A stretch of DNA of 64,000 nucleotides from Cellulophaga baltica (GCF_900102165.1 NZ_FNBD01000008.1:1-64000), one strand, 5' to 3'; positions 1-8,999 are shown, counted from the first letter of the stretch. A program made the numbers and translations. The notes: a model not told the origin generated them from the sequence alone.

Positions 1-2
1 AG

Positions 3-320
3 ACTTTTATGAACTGGTGTAAAAAGAACTTTATAGAAATTAAATATACACAACCGGGAAAGCCAATGCAAAATGGATATATAGAACGATTTAACCGTTT
101 CTTTAGGGAGGATATATTAGATGCCTATTATTTCAATGACATTTATCAACTTCAAAAAATAAGCGACAACTGGAGAGAAGACTATAATTTTAATCACCCG
201 CATAAATCTTTAGGTAATATATCACCTAAAGAATTCATGCCCAGATTTGATGAAGAATTTAAATTCTTCATCAAATCTGACCTAAATAATAATTATTTAT
301 CGAAATTAGAGGTGTCCTAA
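3..320 (+). CDS. IS3-family transposase OrfB, C-terminal fragment
   Basis: This is the last 105 codons of a DDE transposase that catalyses strand transfer for the insertion sequence. The frame is already open at the window edge, and the ATG at 9 is internal. The segment GKPMQNGYIERFNRFFRE matches the end of the IS3/IS150 integrase core, and its ERF glutamate is the third catalytic residue. It is followed by the usual tail, HKSLGNISPKEF. The two catalytic aspartates and the helix-turn-helix OrfA would lie upstream and are not visible. The stop codon falls inside the terminal inverted repeat, as in many IS3 elements. Whether the element is active cannot be told from this piece. Confidence 0.85.
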   Translation, partial: TFMNWCKKNFIEIKYTQPGKPMQNGYIERFNRFFREDILDAYYFNDIYQLQKISDNWREDYNFNHPHKSLGNISPKEFMPRFDEEFKFFIKSDLNNNYLSKLEVS

Positions 321-336
321 GAAGGGGAAGTCTACA
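309..336 (+). repeat. Right terminal inverted repeat of the IS3-family element
   Basis: Read on the minus strand, this end starts TGTAGACTTCCCC, a typical IS3-family tip beginning with TG. It overlaps the transposase stop codon. The partner repeat is outside the window, so this rests on motif and position only. Confidence 0.6.
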
Positions 337-956
337 GTTATGGTGGTGAAAAATCTACTCTTCTAGACCAATCAAATATATTTCTAAACCTTGGATACAA
401 TACGTTATTAATAGATTTTATGGGTTCTGGTGGTTCTCAAGGATACCAGACTACGATTGGGTTTCACGAATCAGAACAAGTAAAACTTAGTTATGATTAT
501 ATAAAAAAGAATAGTGATAAGGACATTTATTTATTTGGAACTTCTATGGGATCAGTGGCCATCTTGAAAGCCATCGATGTATATAAAATTAATCCTGAAG
601 GAATTATTATTGAATGTCCGTTTGGAACCATGTACCAAACTGTTTGTTCTAGATTTAAAACGATGAATGCTCCCACTTTTCCTATGGCTGGTTTATTAGT
701 ATTTTGGGGTGGTATTCAAAACGGATTTTGGGCATTTGGACATAATCCGTCAGAATATGCCAAAAGCACAATTTGTCCGACTCTTTTAATGTATGGCGAG
801 CAAGATGAAAAAGTGAGCCGGCAAGAAATTGACGAGATATTTAAAAATTTAAAAGGAAAAAAGCAACTAAAACTATACCCTGAGACAGTTCATGAAAATT
901 ATTTAATTAAAAATAAAGCGCAATGGACTACAGATGTTGGAAGTTTTTTAGATTAA
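337..956 (+). pseudogene. Alpha/beta hydrolase, 5'-truncated at the IS end
   Basis: The frame is open from the IS boundary to the stop at 956 and encodes a BEM46/prolyl-oligopeptidase-like serine hydrolase. Visible parts are a YGGEKS oxyanion-type segment, the nucleophile motif GTSMGS, a likely acid in YGEQDEK and a C-terminal histidine in PETVHEN. The ATG at 420 falls in the middle of the second core strand (IDFMGSGGS), so it is not a genuine start. The N-terminal signal or first strand is missing because the IS element occupies its place. All three catalytic residues survive, but without the N-terminus the product is unlikely to fold. Substrate unknown. Confidence 0.75.
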
Positions 957-1213
957 AAAATATAAAATCATCATCATCTATAAGCAAGTGAAATGAGATT
1001 TAATAAACCGGTATATATATTGCTAGTCTCTTTTTAATTAAGAAAAATAGAACTGGTTTATTTCTTTATTCTTAGTAAATAAATTACCTATTAAAAAAAA
1101 CCAAACTTAGGCCTAAACCTAAAATAAGTACTAATTTTCTGCTATACTTACGACATACTTGACATTGTGCGTTATTTACAAATGGAGTTTCAGTCAAGAT
1201 TTTATTTAAGCCA

Positions 1214-1759
1214 ATGTATAATAGCAAAATAAAAAATATGAAAATTTTTGAAAGCGATATGTCTGAAGAAGATGCTCAAAAGGTTTCTGACGCCTATTCT
1301 AAAGAAGCAAATAGTTCTTTGTTTGGAGTAATATTTCATTTACTAATTTTAATATTTTTTAATTTTCAATTTAAAGAATTGGGATATTATAAATATTTAA
1401 TTTTACTTCTTCCAGTCATCTCAACAATATATCAACTAAAAAAAGCCATAAACATATTTTTTTTTAATCCTATTCGAAAAGACCTTGAACTACAGAAAAA
1501 AATAACAATTACTCTAATTATTTCTAAAAAAACAGAGGGATATAAAGATTTTGAATTACCTAATGGTTCTGATTGTATTGAGTTTGAAGAAAACCCTTAT
1601 TTTGCAAGTTTAGATGTTTCAGAAAGTAGTTTTTACAATACTAAGATTGGAGATGAAGTAAATTTTGAATTGAGTAAGTATGGAAAATGGATAATAGCAG
1701 TTTATTCTAAATCTAAAAATATTGATTATAATGCTCATAAACAGAGGAAGAGTAAATAA
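1214..1759 (+). CDS. Hypothetical two-helix membrane protein
   Basis: A 181-residue protein I do not recognise. Residues about 36-55 and 60-80 are hydrophobic and probably form a membrane hairpin. The C-terminal half (about 90-165) is soluble and mixed in character, with GDEVNFELSKYGKW near the end, reminiscent of a small beta-rich domain. A second ATG at 1238 gives a product eight residues shorter and is equally plausible. The gene stands alone among decaying sequence, with no operon partner to hint at a role. The reading frame is intact and its composition matches neighbouring genes. Confidence 0.55.
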   Translation: MYNSKIKNMKIFESDMSEEDAQKVSDAYSKEANSSLFGVIFHLLILIFFNFQFKELGYYKYLILLLPVISTIYQLKKAINIFFFNPIRKDLELQKKITITLIISKKTEGYKDFELPNGSDCIEFEENPYFASLDVSESSFYNTKIGDEVNFELSKYGKWIIAVYSKSKNIDYNAHKQRKSK

Positions 1760-2081
1760 TATAAAGCAGAAAAAAAAATTATTCTTTAATCTCAGACACT
1801 ATTCTTCTACACTAATAGATTATAAAACAGGTTCTTTGAGCTTTTTTCATTGTATTTATCTTCTACTTATCTGGGCAATACAGGAACGTAAGTTTCATAA
1901 AATGGCCTACCCGATTTTGCAATGGTAAAGGACTGTTTAAATAGTCTAGGAGAGCCAATTATAAATGTTACCAAAATTTAAAACTATACCGTATAAAGTA
2001 ATCCTATTTTTTCCTTTATTGATTCTAACTAAATCTACAAATTAAAAAGAATCAAACTTAAGCCGTGTAAAATTAATTACT
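1760..2081. other. Gene-free stretch
   Basis: No intact gene found. A 68-codon frame starting inside the preceding gene (1722-1928) has no recognisable content. A few short open stretches on the plus strand, interrupted by stops, may be remnants of decayed sequence but cannot be assigned. Confidence 0.4.
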
Positions 2082-2315
2082 ATGGAATTCCCTCGCAGGT
2101 ATCCCTCGAATGAATTAAATTAGTCGTATGTCGGAAAATTCTAACGGATTTACCGTGACTAACCATACGGAGTTCTAGTTGCTATCAAATTAACTTGTGA
2201 CAGTAATGAAAAGCTTTTTGAATTAGACTTTTGGAAAGTTGACTTTGATCAGTTAATCTCTTTTCCAACTTTTAAAAACTTGAAACTTAAATCTCCCAAC
2301 AATGAAAATACCTAA
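2082..2315 (+). pseudogene. DUF6984-like protein, decayed remnant
   Basis: From 2163 to the stop at 2313-2315 the frame encodes a convincing C-terminus containing GVLVAIKLTCDSNEKLFEL followed by DFWKVDFDQLISFP. This resembles the end of DUF6984-type small proteins; the assignment is from memory and moderately sure. The same frame continues upstream to an ATG at 2082 but is broken by stops at 2121, 2142 and 2160. The stop lies 14 bases inside the following DUF2071 gene, so the two may once have been translationally coupled. It has no annotated function. Confidence 0.55.
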
Positions 2316-3021
2316 AATAAAAGGAGTAATAGACCGAAGAATTTTAATCAATTACCAAGTTGACAAAGAAGTTTTGGCAGAATATTTACCAAAACCTTTT
2401 AAACCTAAATTAGTGAACGGAAAAGGAATTGCTGGAATTTGCCTAATCAGATTAAAAGAAATTAGACCGAAAGGTTTACCAAAACAAATTGGTATATCTT
2501 CTGAAAATGGAGCACATAGGATTGCGGTTGAATGGACTGAAAATGGAGTGCAAAAAGAAGGAGTTTATATTCCAAGAAGAGATACTTCTTCAAAACTAAA
2601 TACTTTAGCTGGTGGAACTGTATTTCCTGGAATTCATCATTTAGCAGATTTTACAGTAAATGAGAGTGATGGTAATTATGAGGTTAAATTTGTAAGCGCT
2701 GACAAAACTTCTCTATCAATTAAAGCAAGTAAAACTATCACTTGGAATGATGAAAGTATATTTAAAAACCTTCAGTGTGCATCTGATTTCTTTGAAAATG
2801 GTTCTATTGGATATTCCCCTAACAAAAATGATCATGATGGTCTTGAATTAAAAGCTTATAATTGGAAAGTCTCGCTTTTAAATGTTGACTTTGTAAAATC
2901 GAGCTTTTTTGAGAATGAAGATATTTTCCCAAAAGGTTCTGTAAAATTTGACAATGCACTTTTGATGAAAGACATTGAGCACGAATGGATAGGATTGGAG
3001 AAAATTAAAAACTGCACCTAA
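2302..3021 (+). CDS. DUF2071 family protein (acetoacetate-decarboxylase-like fold)
   Basis: A 239-residue protein resembling the DUF2071/YqjF family, which adopts the acetoacetate decarboxylase-like beta-barrel fold. Recognisable parts are the opening segment IDRRILINYQVD with EYLPKPF, the GIAGICLIRLKEIRP strand and the later HRIAVEWTENGVQKEGVYIPR segment. Family members are cytosolic and have no established reaction. The start overlaps the end of a decayed DUF6984-like gene by 14 bases. The length is normal for the family and the frame is intact. Function is not inferred beyond the fold. Confidence 0.75.
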   Translation: MKIPKIKGVIDRRILINYQVDKEVLAEYLPKPFKPKLVNGKGIAGICLIRLKEIRPKGLPKQIGISSENGAHRIAVEWTENGVQKEGVYIPRRDTSSKLNTLAGGTVFPGIHHLADFTVNESDGNYEVKFVSADKTSLSIKASKTITWNDESIFKNLQCASDFFENGSIGYSPNKNDHDGLELKAYNWKVSLLNVDFVKSSFFENEDIFPKGSVKFDNALLMKDIEHEWIGLEKIKNCT

Positions 3022-3474
3022 CACACTATAAAAAACATAGGTATTTGTACTAAACCGAAAGGTCTGTGTAGATTTATAATGTCCACAAAATCTTTATGGG
3101 TTTTGCTATGTACTCAGATCGAAATGATCAGCTTTCGCTCTACATCTTTTAAGATTATTGAGAGACCTATATATAAAAAATAAGAAATGAATAAATATTT
3201 GAAACTCGATGAAAAGTATTCATGAAATAATAATGTTGTTATTCCTTAATGAAAACTATTAGTCGGTTTATATTCCCGCTAAATTTTATTAGGTCCATTT
3301 GCAAATCAAAATAGCTTCAAAACTTTAGCATCACGGGTAGACTAAGGCCAAACCATAACATTTCTTGCGCTCTAATCACTTTTAATTAAACTGCTACGGT
3401 ATAGGCTTCAACTGAAACAAAACTCCTAGTTTTACTATAAAATAAAATTCTAAATACACTAAAAATGTGATTCT
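3022..3474. other. Gene-free stretch with possible minus-strand relics
   Basis: No intact gene. On the minus strand a frame with several stops contains stretches such as MLWFGLSLPVMLKF and LFISYFLYIGLSIILKDVE, which look like pieces of a membrane protein. This may be a badly decayed gene, but the evidence is only composition. No terminator or promoter of quality was seen. Confidence 0.3.
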
Positions 3475-4011
3475 ATGGCGGAAAACATTGATATTAAAGT
3501 AGCAAACGTTATGGACTTAGAAGGAATTTTAAAACTTCAATCCGAAAATCAAATCTCTCAAGGGGGAACCCTGTCTGCCGAATTGAGTCGCAGTCAAATT
3601 GAAGAAATGATGACAGATATGCCACAGATTGTAGCTTATATAAATGACGAAATTGTAGGTTTTCTTCTCACAACATCACAGGCTGCAAATAGAAAAAGGC
3701 AGGTTCCTATTGTAGATGCCATGTTTACATCATACACTCCTGCTAATACCGACTCCTACATTTATGGTCCTGTTTGCGTGAGCCAATCACAACGCGGAAA
3801 AGGATTAGCACAAATGATGTTTAATGAACTTTTATATCGAGCACCAAATCGCGAAGGAATTCTATTTATCAAAAGTGATAATGAATCTTCATTGCGAGCT
3901 CATGAAAAAATGGGTCTTAAAAAAGTGAGCATTTTCAACTTTAATACGGCTGTATTTCATGTATTTTCTTATTTATTTTCTTCGAATGAAGCTAAAGAAG
4001 ATCAACAATAA
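3475..4011 (+). CDS. GNAT family N-acetyltransferase
   Basis: A 178-residue acetyl-CoA-dependent N-acetyltransferase of the GNAT superfamily. The acetyl-CoA-binding motif A is visible as VCVSQSQRGKGLAQMMFNEL, with the Q/RxxGxG/A signature as QRGKGLA. The C-terminal part, SDNESSLRAHEKMGLKKV, is the usual motif B region, in which an asparagine precedes the final helix and strand. The start ATG gives a domain of normal length. The acceptor (small molecule, antibiotic or protein) cannot be deduced. The gene has no co-directional partner close by, and lies between decayed stretches. Confidence 0.85.
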   Translation: MAENIDIKVANVMDLEGILKLQSENQISQGGTLSAELSRSQIEEMMTDMPQIVAYINDEIVGFLLTTSQAANRKRQVPIVDAMFTSYTPANTDSYIYGPVCVSQSQRGKGLAQMMFNELLYRAPNREGILFIKSDNESSLRAHEKMGLKKVSIFNFNTAVFHVFSYLFSSNEAKEDQQ

Positions 4012-4142
4012 CAAGAGTTCTGAGCTAGTATGCTCAATTTTAGCACCAATAACAACCTAAGCGAATCACTAAATTTAAGAATAGCCTCTGTATAAAGTCC
4101 TTCTAATATCCATCGCAATTTTTTTTTAAGTTGGAAGCATGA

Positions 4143-4364
4143 AGATCCAAAAAGCTTTTAAATAAACAGACTACAACGATACCTCAAAATTCAAAAAAGT
4201 TCAAATTTGTAATTGCGGAATCAGGCTTAAATTATAGAAGCGAACCTAATGGAACTATATTAGGTAAGTTTGCTTGGAGGGAGAAAGTTGAATACCTCAT
4301 ATTTTATCAGCATGAGTATAAAATAAAGTATAAAAACTGCTGCGACTTGAAAAGCAGTTTCTAA
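4143..4364 (+). pseudogene. SH3-like domain protein, remnant without a start
   Basis: A 73-codon open stretch with no ATG in frame contains VIAESGLNYRSEPNGTILG followed by KFAWREKVEYL. This pattern (SGLN-R-x-P, a G/K-x turn, then a strand ending in V-x-V/L) is typical of bacterial SH3 (SH3b) domains, often found in envelope proteins. A start is present just upstream in another frame (ATG at 4139), consistent with a frameshift. After about residue 50 the sequence loses SH3 character. The 98-codon minus-strand frame over the same bases is considered a shadow. Confidence 0.45.
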
Positions 4365-4610
4365 GGAAAAACTTATAGTTTGGATTACTAAGCTGTCTAA
4401 ACAAGCACATAAAACCCATGAAAAATAAGAGCTTCGTCTATTATTCATTACTTTGCTTGTTTTTATAATGTAGAAATGTTTTAGATTTGGTACGTCAGAA
4501 AACCTTTGCTTCGTTCCTGGGAATAAACAAAATGTTTTCTTTATTCGGAAATACACTTAATATACTCATTGTAAGTGATTTATAAAAAATACTAATTATA
4601 AGAAAATTTC

Positions 4611-5081
4611 ATGATATTAGAAGGTATATCTAAACTGTTAGTAGTTCTATTGATAATCAATTTATTTCTAACTTCTTGCAAGGAGAAACAAAAAAATAGT
4701 GTTGAAAATTTTACAACTAAAAAAATAATAGAACAAAATTCAGCATTAAACACAGATTTTCTAGTCTACTCTAAAAAAGACCAATTCCCATCTGATACTA
4801 TAAAACATATTATGAAAGGAAGGTTGACATTAGGACATGAGCTTAGTAGTTTTTCTCCTTGTGGAGATACTAATGAATTTTGGATTTTGGCGGAAGACGA
4901 ACTGTATGACTTATACTTTAATTTGACAAAAAATAAAAAACCCTACACTCCAATATTTGTAAGAATTGAAGTTATTGATAAAGGAAAATCAGAAGATGGC
5001 TTTGCCGCGGATTACAAGAGCACATATGAAGTAAAAACTATTGTAGAAGCAAGAAGCATCTCGGATATAGATTGCGATTAA
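4611..5081 (+). CDS. Hypothetical lipoprotein
   Basis: A 156-residue predicted lipoprotein: a hydrophobic stretch at residues 6-20 is followed by the lipobox LTSC with the lipidated cysteine at 23. The mature part has a conserved-looking segment GHELSSFSPCGDTNEFWI and later PYTPIFVRIEV and DGFAADY. These resemble uncharacterised periplasmic beta-barrel or NlpE-like domains, but I cannot name the family. The serine and lysine after the cysteine do not decide its membrane destination in Bacteroidota. It stands alone in transcription, with about 190 bases to the RDD gene downstream. Function unknown. Confidence 0.65.
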   Translation: MILEGISKLLVVLLIINLFLTSCKEKQKNSVENFTTKKIIEQNSALNTDFLVYSKKDQFPSDTIKHIMKGRLTLGHELSSFSPCGDTNEFWILAEDELYDLYFNLTKNKKPYTPIFVRIEVIDKGKSEDGFAADYKSTYEVKTIVEARSISDIDCD

Positions 5082-5272
5082 AAGATTGTATAGAAAAATC
5101 TATAATTCATAAAAGCTCAGGACTTAAGACCTAGCAATTAATTTTATCGATAAAAATGAATTGCCATCTATATTTTGTGTGACAATAGACATTAAAAAGT
5201 AAGTACATAACAGAACCGATACTCCTTAGCTCCTACCCTATCTTTACCCCTTTTTTAACCATACTTGTAATT

Positions 5273-5875
5273 ATGATGAATAGTTTTACATTTGAAATAA
5301 TGGCTTTTGGAGCACTGCTACTTGCCTATTTTGTTCTGTATTATTTATCTGATTCTATTATCAAAATAGAAATACAAAAGAAAAAAACGAAAAGGATTTC
5401 TAATTGCAAAACCTATAAGACGATTACACGTCGAGGAGAAAATTTTGAATATGAATTCCCCTTAAACCCTAATTTAGATGAATTTTGGTTGAGACTATTG
5501 GCAAAAATATTGGACTATGGCTGCTATTCGAGCTTGTTTTTCTTGATTAACACTATGTTCATTGAAAAAAGTCCGTCTCCATTCCTATTAGCATTTCTAG
5601 CTTTATTTCTTATAAACCCCATATTAGAGTCGCTATTAGGCAAAACTTTTGGAAAGTATCTATTCGGAATGAGAGTGATTGACGATTATGGAGAAAACCC
5701 TTCCTCGTTGACTTGTTTCATAAAGAATATACTTCAACTTTTCAGTATCGTTTTTTATATGTTATCAAGTGCAACGATCTTAGAGGATGAAATGTTTTTT
5801 CATAATAAAAGAACTTTTACTTACACGATTTGGAATAAAGACCATGATAAAATAGTATCTGAATTAAAAAAATAA
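5273..5875 (+). CDS. RDD family membrane protein
   Basis: A 200-residue inner-membrane protein with an RDD domain. An N-terminal helix (about 5-25) is followed by a linker, and then by the domain with the family's arginine and aspartate signature in FWLRLLAKILDYG. The later motif is GKTFGKYLFGMRVID. Three further membrane helices are predicted at about 95-125, 145-165 and nearby. RDD proteins are poorly characterised; some act in ion transport (Na+/H+ exchange has been shown for one). Here the extra N-terminal helix is an addition to the minimal domain. No operon partner. Confidence 0.8.
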   Translation: MMNSFTFEIMAFGALLLAYFVLYYLSDSIIKIEIQKKKTKRISNCKTYKTITRRGENFEYEFPLNPNLDEFWLRLLAKILDYGCYSSLFFLINTMFIEKSPSPFLLAFLALFLINPILESLLGKTFGKYLFGMRVIDDYGENPSSLTCFIKNILQLFSIVFYMLSSATILEDEMFFHNKRTFTYTIWNKDHDKIVSELKK

Positions 5876-6102
5876 GACATAAATAACACTATTAAAACCG
5901 GATTAATTATTTCCATTCTATTAATTTTCTTATCCATTGTTTACCCATTGTAAATGTCTTTTTTGCCCCCTTGCCTTTATTTTTGACCTCACCCAACTTT
6001 TTAGGGTATATCAACCTATAAAAAAGACGGGTTAATAGCCAATTTCTAAGCATTATATGTCATTAACCTAAAACACAACACTTTAGCTTCTTCCATACCT
6101 AA

Positions 6103-6339
6103 AATGCACCAAAATACAACCGTTCTACTTTAATATTATCAATCTTATTTATTATTTCTGCGGTTTTACACATGGTTTTAAATGACGCCGGCTAGTGCTC
6201 GTTTATAACGAATATCATAACAGTAGATGAGTTCTATCTATTAGCCACTCCAGGAAATAAAAAAAGAGTTGAAGTTATCATGAAAAATATAGCAGAAAAT
6301 GAAAACAATATTTTCCCCATAGCTGGCAGAATACCCTAA
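6103..6339 (+). pseudogene. Small membrane-protein relic with one internal stop
   Basis: A continuous frame without an ATG start encodes a hydrophobic helix (LILSILFIISAVLHMVLNDAG), reaches TAG at 6193-6195, then continues in the same frame with FITNIITVDEFYLLATPGN and KKRVEVIMKNIAENENN to a stop at 6337. Both halves have coding character, which suggests one gene with a nonsense mutation and a lost start. No family recognised. Confidence 0.4.
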
Positions 6340-6455
6340 GAAATTGAAATGTAACGAAAAGTAAAAACTAAAAGAACAAAACTGCAGCGCAGGAACTAAT
6401 GGCTTGTTCTCACTTGCTTGGAAAATCCACCAACTTTTTTATTCCTATTTTTTTT

Positions 6456-6596
6456 CTAAATTCGGTGCTTAAACACACCATAAATCATAAATAAACCCGT
6501 TGTTACTCCTGTAGGCGCATAGTTAATAAGCGCTAAAGCGGTAAAATCCGACGACATGACGGCGATGATAAAATAATTTGGTTGCTTTCTTAATCT
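6456..6596 (-). pseudogene. Minus-strand membrane-protein C-terminal fragment
   Basis: A 46-codon open stretch on the minus strand with no start codon encodes NYFIIAVMSSDFTALALIN followed by YAPTGVTTGLFMIYGVFKH and a stop. Its base composition is more coding-like than the surroundings, and two hydrophobic stretches suggest a membrane hairpin. An in-frame stop lies immediately upstream, so it is either the tail of a decayed gene or a small gene with an unusual start. Family not recognised. Confidence 0.35.
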
Positions 6597-6652
6597 TTAG
6601 CCTATATTGAACTGTTTAAAACTAACACATTTGCACTTAATTTAAATAAAGC

Positions 6653-7903
6653 TTGGCACCACCAATAGAAATTTCACGGATTAGTACTAAAATACTTCTT
6701 TCAGAGCCATTTTATGGCCACTTTATGCTTGGAATGCCCAAGACTATGGATACATCTATTGATACTGCCTGCGTATCTTTAATCGGTAAAAACCTAATTA
6801 AATTAAGTATTAATCCCAGCTTTTGGGAATTGCTCAAAGAAGAAAAAAAGTACGGCCTCATCAAGCATGAGATTCTTCATGTTGTTTTTAAACACTTATT
6901 TATTCTAAAACGTTATGGGAACAAAGCATTATTTAATATAGCTGCAGATTTAGTGGTGAATCAATACATCAAACCCACACAATTACCAGAAGGCGCTTTA
7001 ATGCTTTCTACATTTACGTATTTAAAACCGCTGTATGGCATAGCATTAGAACCATTTCAAGCTACAGATTACTATTACAAAATGCTGATGAAGGCTATTA
7101 CAACAACTCCCAATCAATCTGTATCCAGCTATGAAGAAGAGTACGGCCCTATTGCCCAATTAAAAGACCTTATTGATCAAAATAATGAACAGCTCAAAAA
7201 ACACCACTACTGGCAGCAGTTTCAAGAGTTAACTGAATCTGAAGTGAAAATTATGGAGTACGCTCTTTACAATCAAGTAAAGAATGTAATGGATAGATTT
7301 CAAGGGAACTCCAGTGTGTTAGGGCATTTACCTGCTTCATTAGTAGACTACCTTAATAATTTACTTAATGAATACAAACCAAAGCTAGATTGGAAAAGAA
7401 TTCTTAGGAAATTTGCAGCATCAAGCAATAGCACCTATTTAAACAATACCATTAGAAGGCCTTCTAAAAGATATGGTACAAGTCCGGGAATATCTGTAAA
7501 AAGAAGGCAAAACTTATTAATTGCTCTAGATACTTCCGGATCACTTCACAAAAAAGCGTTGGAAGCATTCTTCTACGAAACACATTTTTTATGGAGGCAA
7601 GGAGCCGTAATTACTATAGTGGAATGTGATGTGATCATTCAAAAAAAATATGCCTATAACGGCGAATTTCCTAATCAAATAAAAGGAAGAGGTGGCACCA
7701 ATTTTAACCCACCTATAGTGTTAGCTAACAAGGAAGTAAGGCCGGACGGAATTATATATTTCACAGACGGTTTTGCGCTACCTCCTACTACAAAGTCTAA
7801 ATATCCAATATTGTGGGTGATAACTCCAGATGGTATAGATGAGCAATCAAATGAATGGGAACAATTAAAAGGACAAAAGATAAAAGTGAATTTATATGAC
7901 TAA
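6653..7903 (+). CDS. DUF2201-type putative metallopeptidase with vWA-like domain
   Basis: A 416-residue soluble protein, the first of three tightly linked genes. The N-terminal domain has the zinc-type motif HEILH at residues 72-76, as in the putative metallopeptidase domain fused to DUF2201 proteins. The C-terminal domain is vWA-like with a MIDAS motif, DTSGS at 293-297, a later GGTNFNPP and the aspartate in YFTDGFA. The start is a TTG: an in-frame stop lies six bases upstream, and the conserved opening ISRISTKILLSEPFYGHF would be lost with the first ATG at 6725. The last eight bases overlap the MoxR gene. MoxR/vWA pairs usually act as ATP-driven remodelling machines; proteolysis here is unproven. 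Confidence 0.8.
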   Translation: MAPPIEISRISTKILLSEPFYGHFMLGMPKTMDTSIDTACVSLIGKNLIKLSINPSFWELLKEEKKYGLIKHEILHVVFKHLFILKRYGNKALFNIAADLVVNQYIKPTQLPEGALMLSTFTYLKPLYGIALEPFQATDYYYKMLMKAITTTPNQSVSSYEEEYGPIAQLKDLIDQNNEQLKKHHYWQQFQELTESEVKIMEYALYNQVKNVMDRFQGNSSVLGHLPASLVDYLNNLLNEYKPKLDWKRILRKFAASSNSTYLNNTIRRPSKRYGTSPGISVKRRQNLLIALDTSGSLHKKALEAFFYETHFLWRQGAVITIVECDVIIQKKYAYNGEFPNQIKGRGGTNFNPPIVLANKEVRPDGIIYFTDGFALPPTTKSKYPILWVITPDGIDEQSNEWEQLKGQKIKVNLYD

Positions 7904-8999
7904 TGATTATCAATATTTTGGCTTAAAATCTTCGTCAGAAGGCGTAGCAGATTTTGTAAAACACATTATTAATTCGAATCTTACTTTTGAAGAAAAAGGA
8001 GAACAAAAAACTCCTGTGTGTATTTGGGGAGATCATGGTATTGGAAAAACGGAACTTGTCAAGGAAATTGCGAATGATCTTAACTTTAAATGGGCCTATA
8101 TAGCGCCTGCACAGTTTGAAGAAATGGGCGATTTACTAGGTATGCCAAAGGTTGTAGAAAATGAAACCATATTTGCGCCTCCACAATGGGTACCTAAAGA
8201 TGAAGGTCCTGGAATACTGTTAATAGATGATGTTAACCGTGCCGATGATAGGATTTTAAGAGGGATCATGCAATTACTTCAAAATTATGAATTAGTCAGT
8301 TGGAAATTACCAAAAAACTGGCAAATTGTTTTAACAGCAAATCCTGATGGTGGTGATTATTCTGTTACTCCCATGGACAATGCGTTGTTAACTAGAATGA
8401 TGCATATAACCATGCAATTTGATGTTAAATCTTGGGGCCGATGGGCAGAGGAAAAGAAAATTGATCCTAGAGGAATTAACTTCGTATTATCGTATCCTGA
8501 AATTGTTACAGGAACAAGAACTACCCCCAGAACACTCGTACAATTCTTTAACAGTATTAAATCTATTCCTAAGCTTGAAGATCACCTGCCCCTAATTCAA
8601 ACTTTGGGAGCATCTTGTTTGGATGAAGAAACAGTTTCTGCATTTATTACGTTTGTTCAACAAAATCTTTCTGAATTAATTGAACCTTCTCAAATTCTTA
8701 ATGCCAAAAATTTTGAAAAAGAGGTAAGAAAAAACATTGAAGCTGTTGTGATTAAAGATATTATTAGGGTTGATATTCTAGCAACCATATGTTCAAGACT
8801 TTCTAATTTCCTAATTGTAAATAAAACCAACCCTTCTAAAGAGCAGATACAAAATATACAGGCATTTATTAAAATGGATGTATTACCTAACGATTTGAGA
8901 CTTGCGTTTTTGCAGGATTTAATAAGTTCCAAAAACAATCATTTGAAAACTATTATGAACGACCCTGAAGTAAGTATGATGCTATTAAAAAACATGTAA
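7896..8999 (+). CDS. MoxR-family AAA+ ATPase
   Basis: A 367-residue AAA+ ATPase of the MoxR kind. Walker A is GDHGIGKT at residues 45-52 and Walker B is ILLIDDVNRAD near 108-118. The sensor region VLTANPDGGDYSVTPMDNAL and the arginine-bearing stretch ALLTRMMHI follow. The C-terminal third is helical and probably forms the lid. MoxR proteins act as chaperone-like remodellers with a vWA partner, which here is the preceding gene with an 8-base overlap. The next gene starts only three bases after the stop. The tight coupling argues for a complex. Substrate unknown. Confidence 0.88.
   Translation: MTNDYQYFGLKSSSEGVADFVKHIINSNLTFEEKGEQKTPVCIWGDHGIGKTELVKEIANDLNFKWAYIAPAQFEEMGDLLGMPKVVENETIFAPPQWVPKDEGPGILLIDDVNRADDRILRGIMQLLQNYELVSWKLPKNWQIVLTANPDGGDYSVTPMDNALLTRMMHITMQFDVKSWGRWAEEKKIDPRGINFVLSYPEIVTGTRTTPRTLVQFFNSIKSIPKLEDHLPLIQTLGASCLDEETVSAFITFVQQNLSELIEPSQILNAKNFEKEVRKNIEAVVIKDIIRVDILATICSRLSNFLIVNKTNPSKEQIQNIQAFIKMDVLPNDLRLAFLQDLISSKNNHLKTIMNDPEVSMMLLKNM

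Larger units (their letters stand above)
1..336 (+). mobile_element. Right end of an IS3-family insertion sequence (cut by window edge)
   Basis: The first 336 bases are the distal part of an IS3-family element: the C-terminal end of its DDE transposase, then a terminal inverted repeat ending in CA, as IS3-family ends do. The left end lies outside the window, so target duplication and element length cannot be judged. Directly beyond the element an alpha/beta-hydrolase reading frame is open but has no start, so the element probably inserted into that gene or brought a deletion with it. The family is clear from the transposase; the subgroup is not determined. Confidence 0.8.

Noticed and set aside
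1157-1177. Bases resembling an integron attC-like GCGTTAT core
   Set aside because: The paired core sites and inverted structure are missing, and no other cassette signs are present.
1047-1222. Minus-strand frame with LTETPFVNNAQCQVC and LVLILGLGLSLVF, possibly shifted at a T8 run
   Set aside because: About 45 open codons in AT-rich DNA can occur by chance, and there is no start or homology I can state.
1722-1928. 68-codon plus-strand ORF
   Set aside because: It begins inside the preceding gene in another phase and its translation has no recognisable features.
4260-4556. 98-codon minus-strand ORF
   Set aside because: It overlaps the SH3-like relic on the other strand, and its composition does not look coding.
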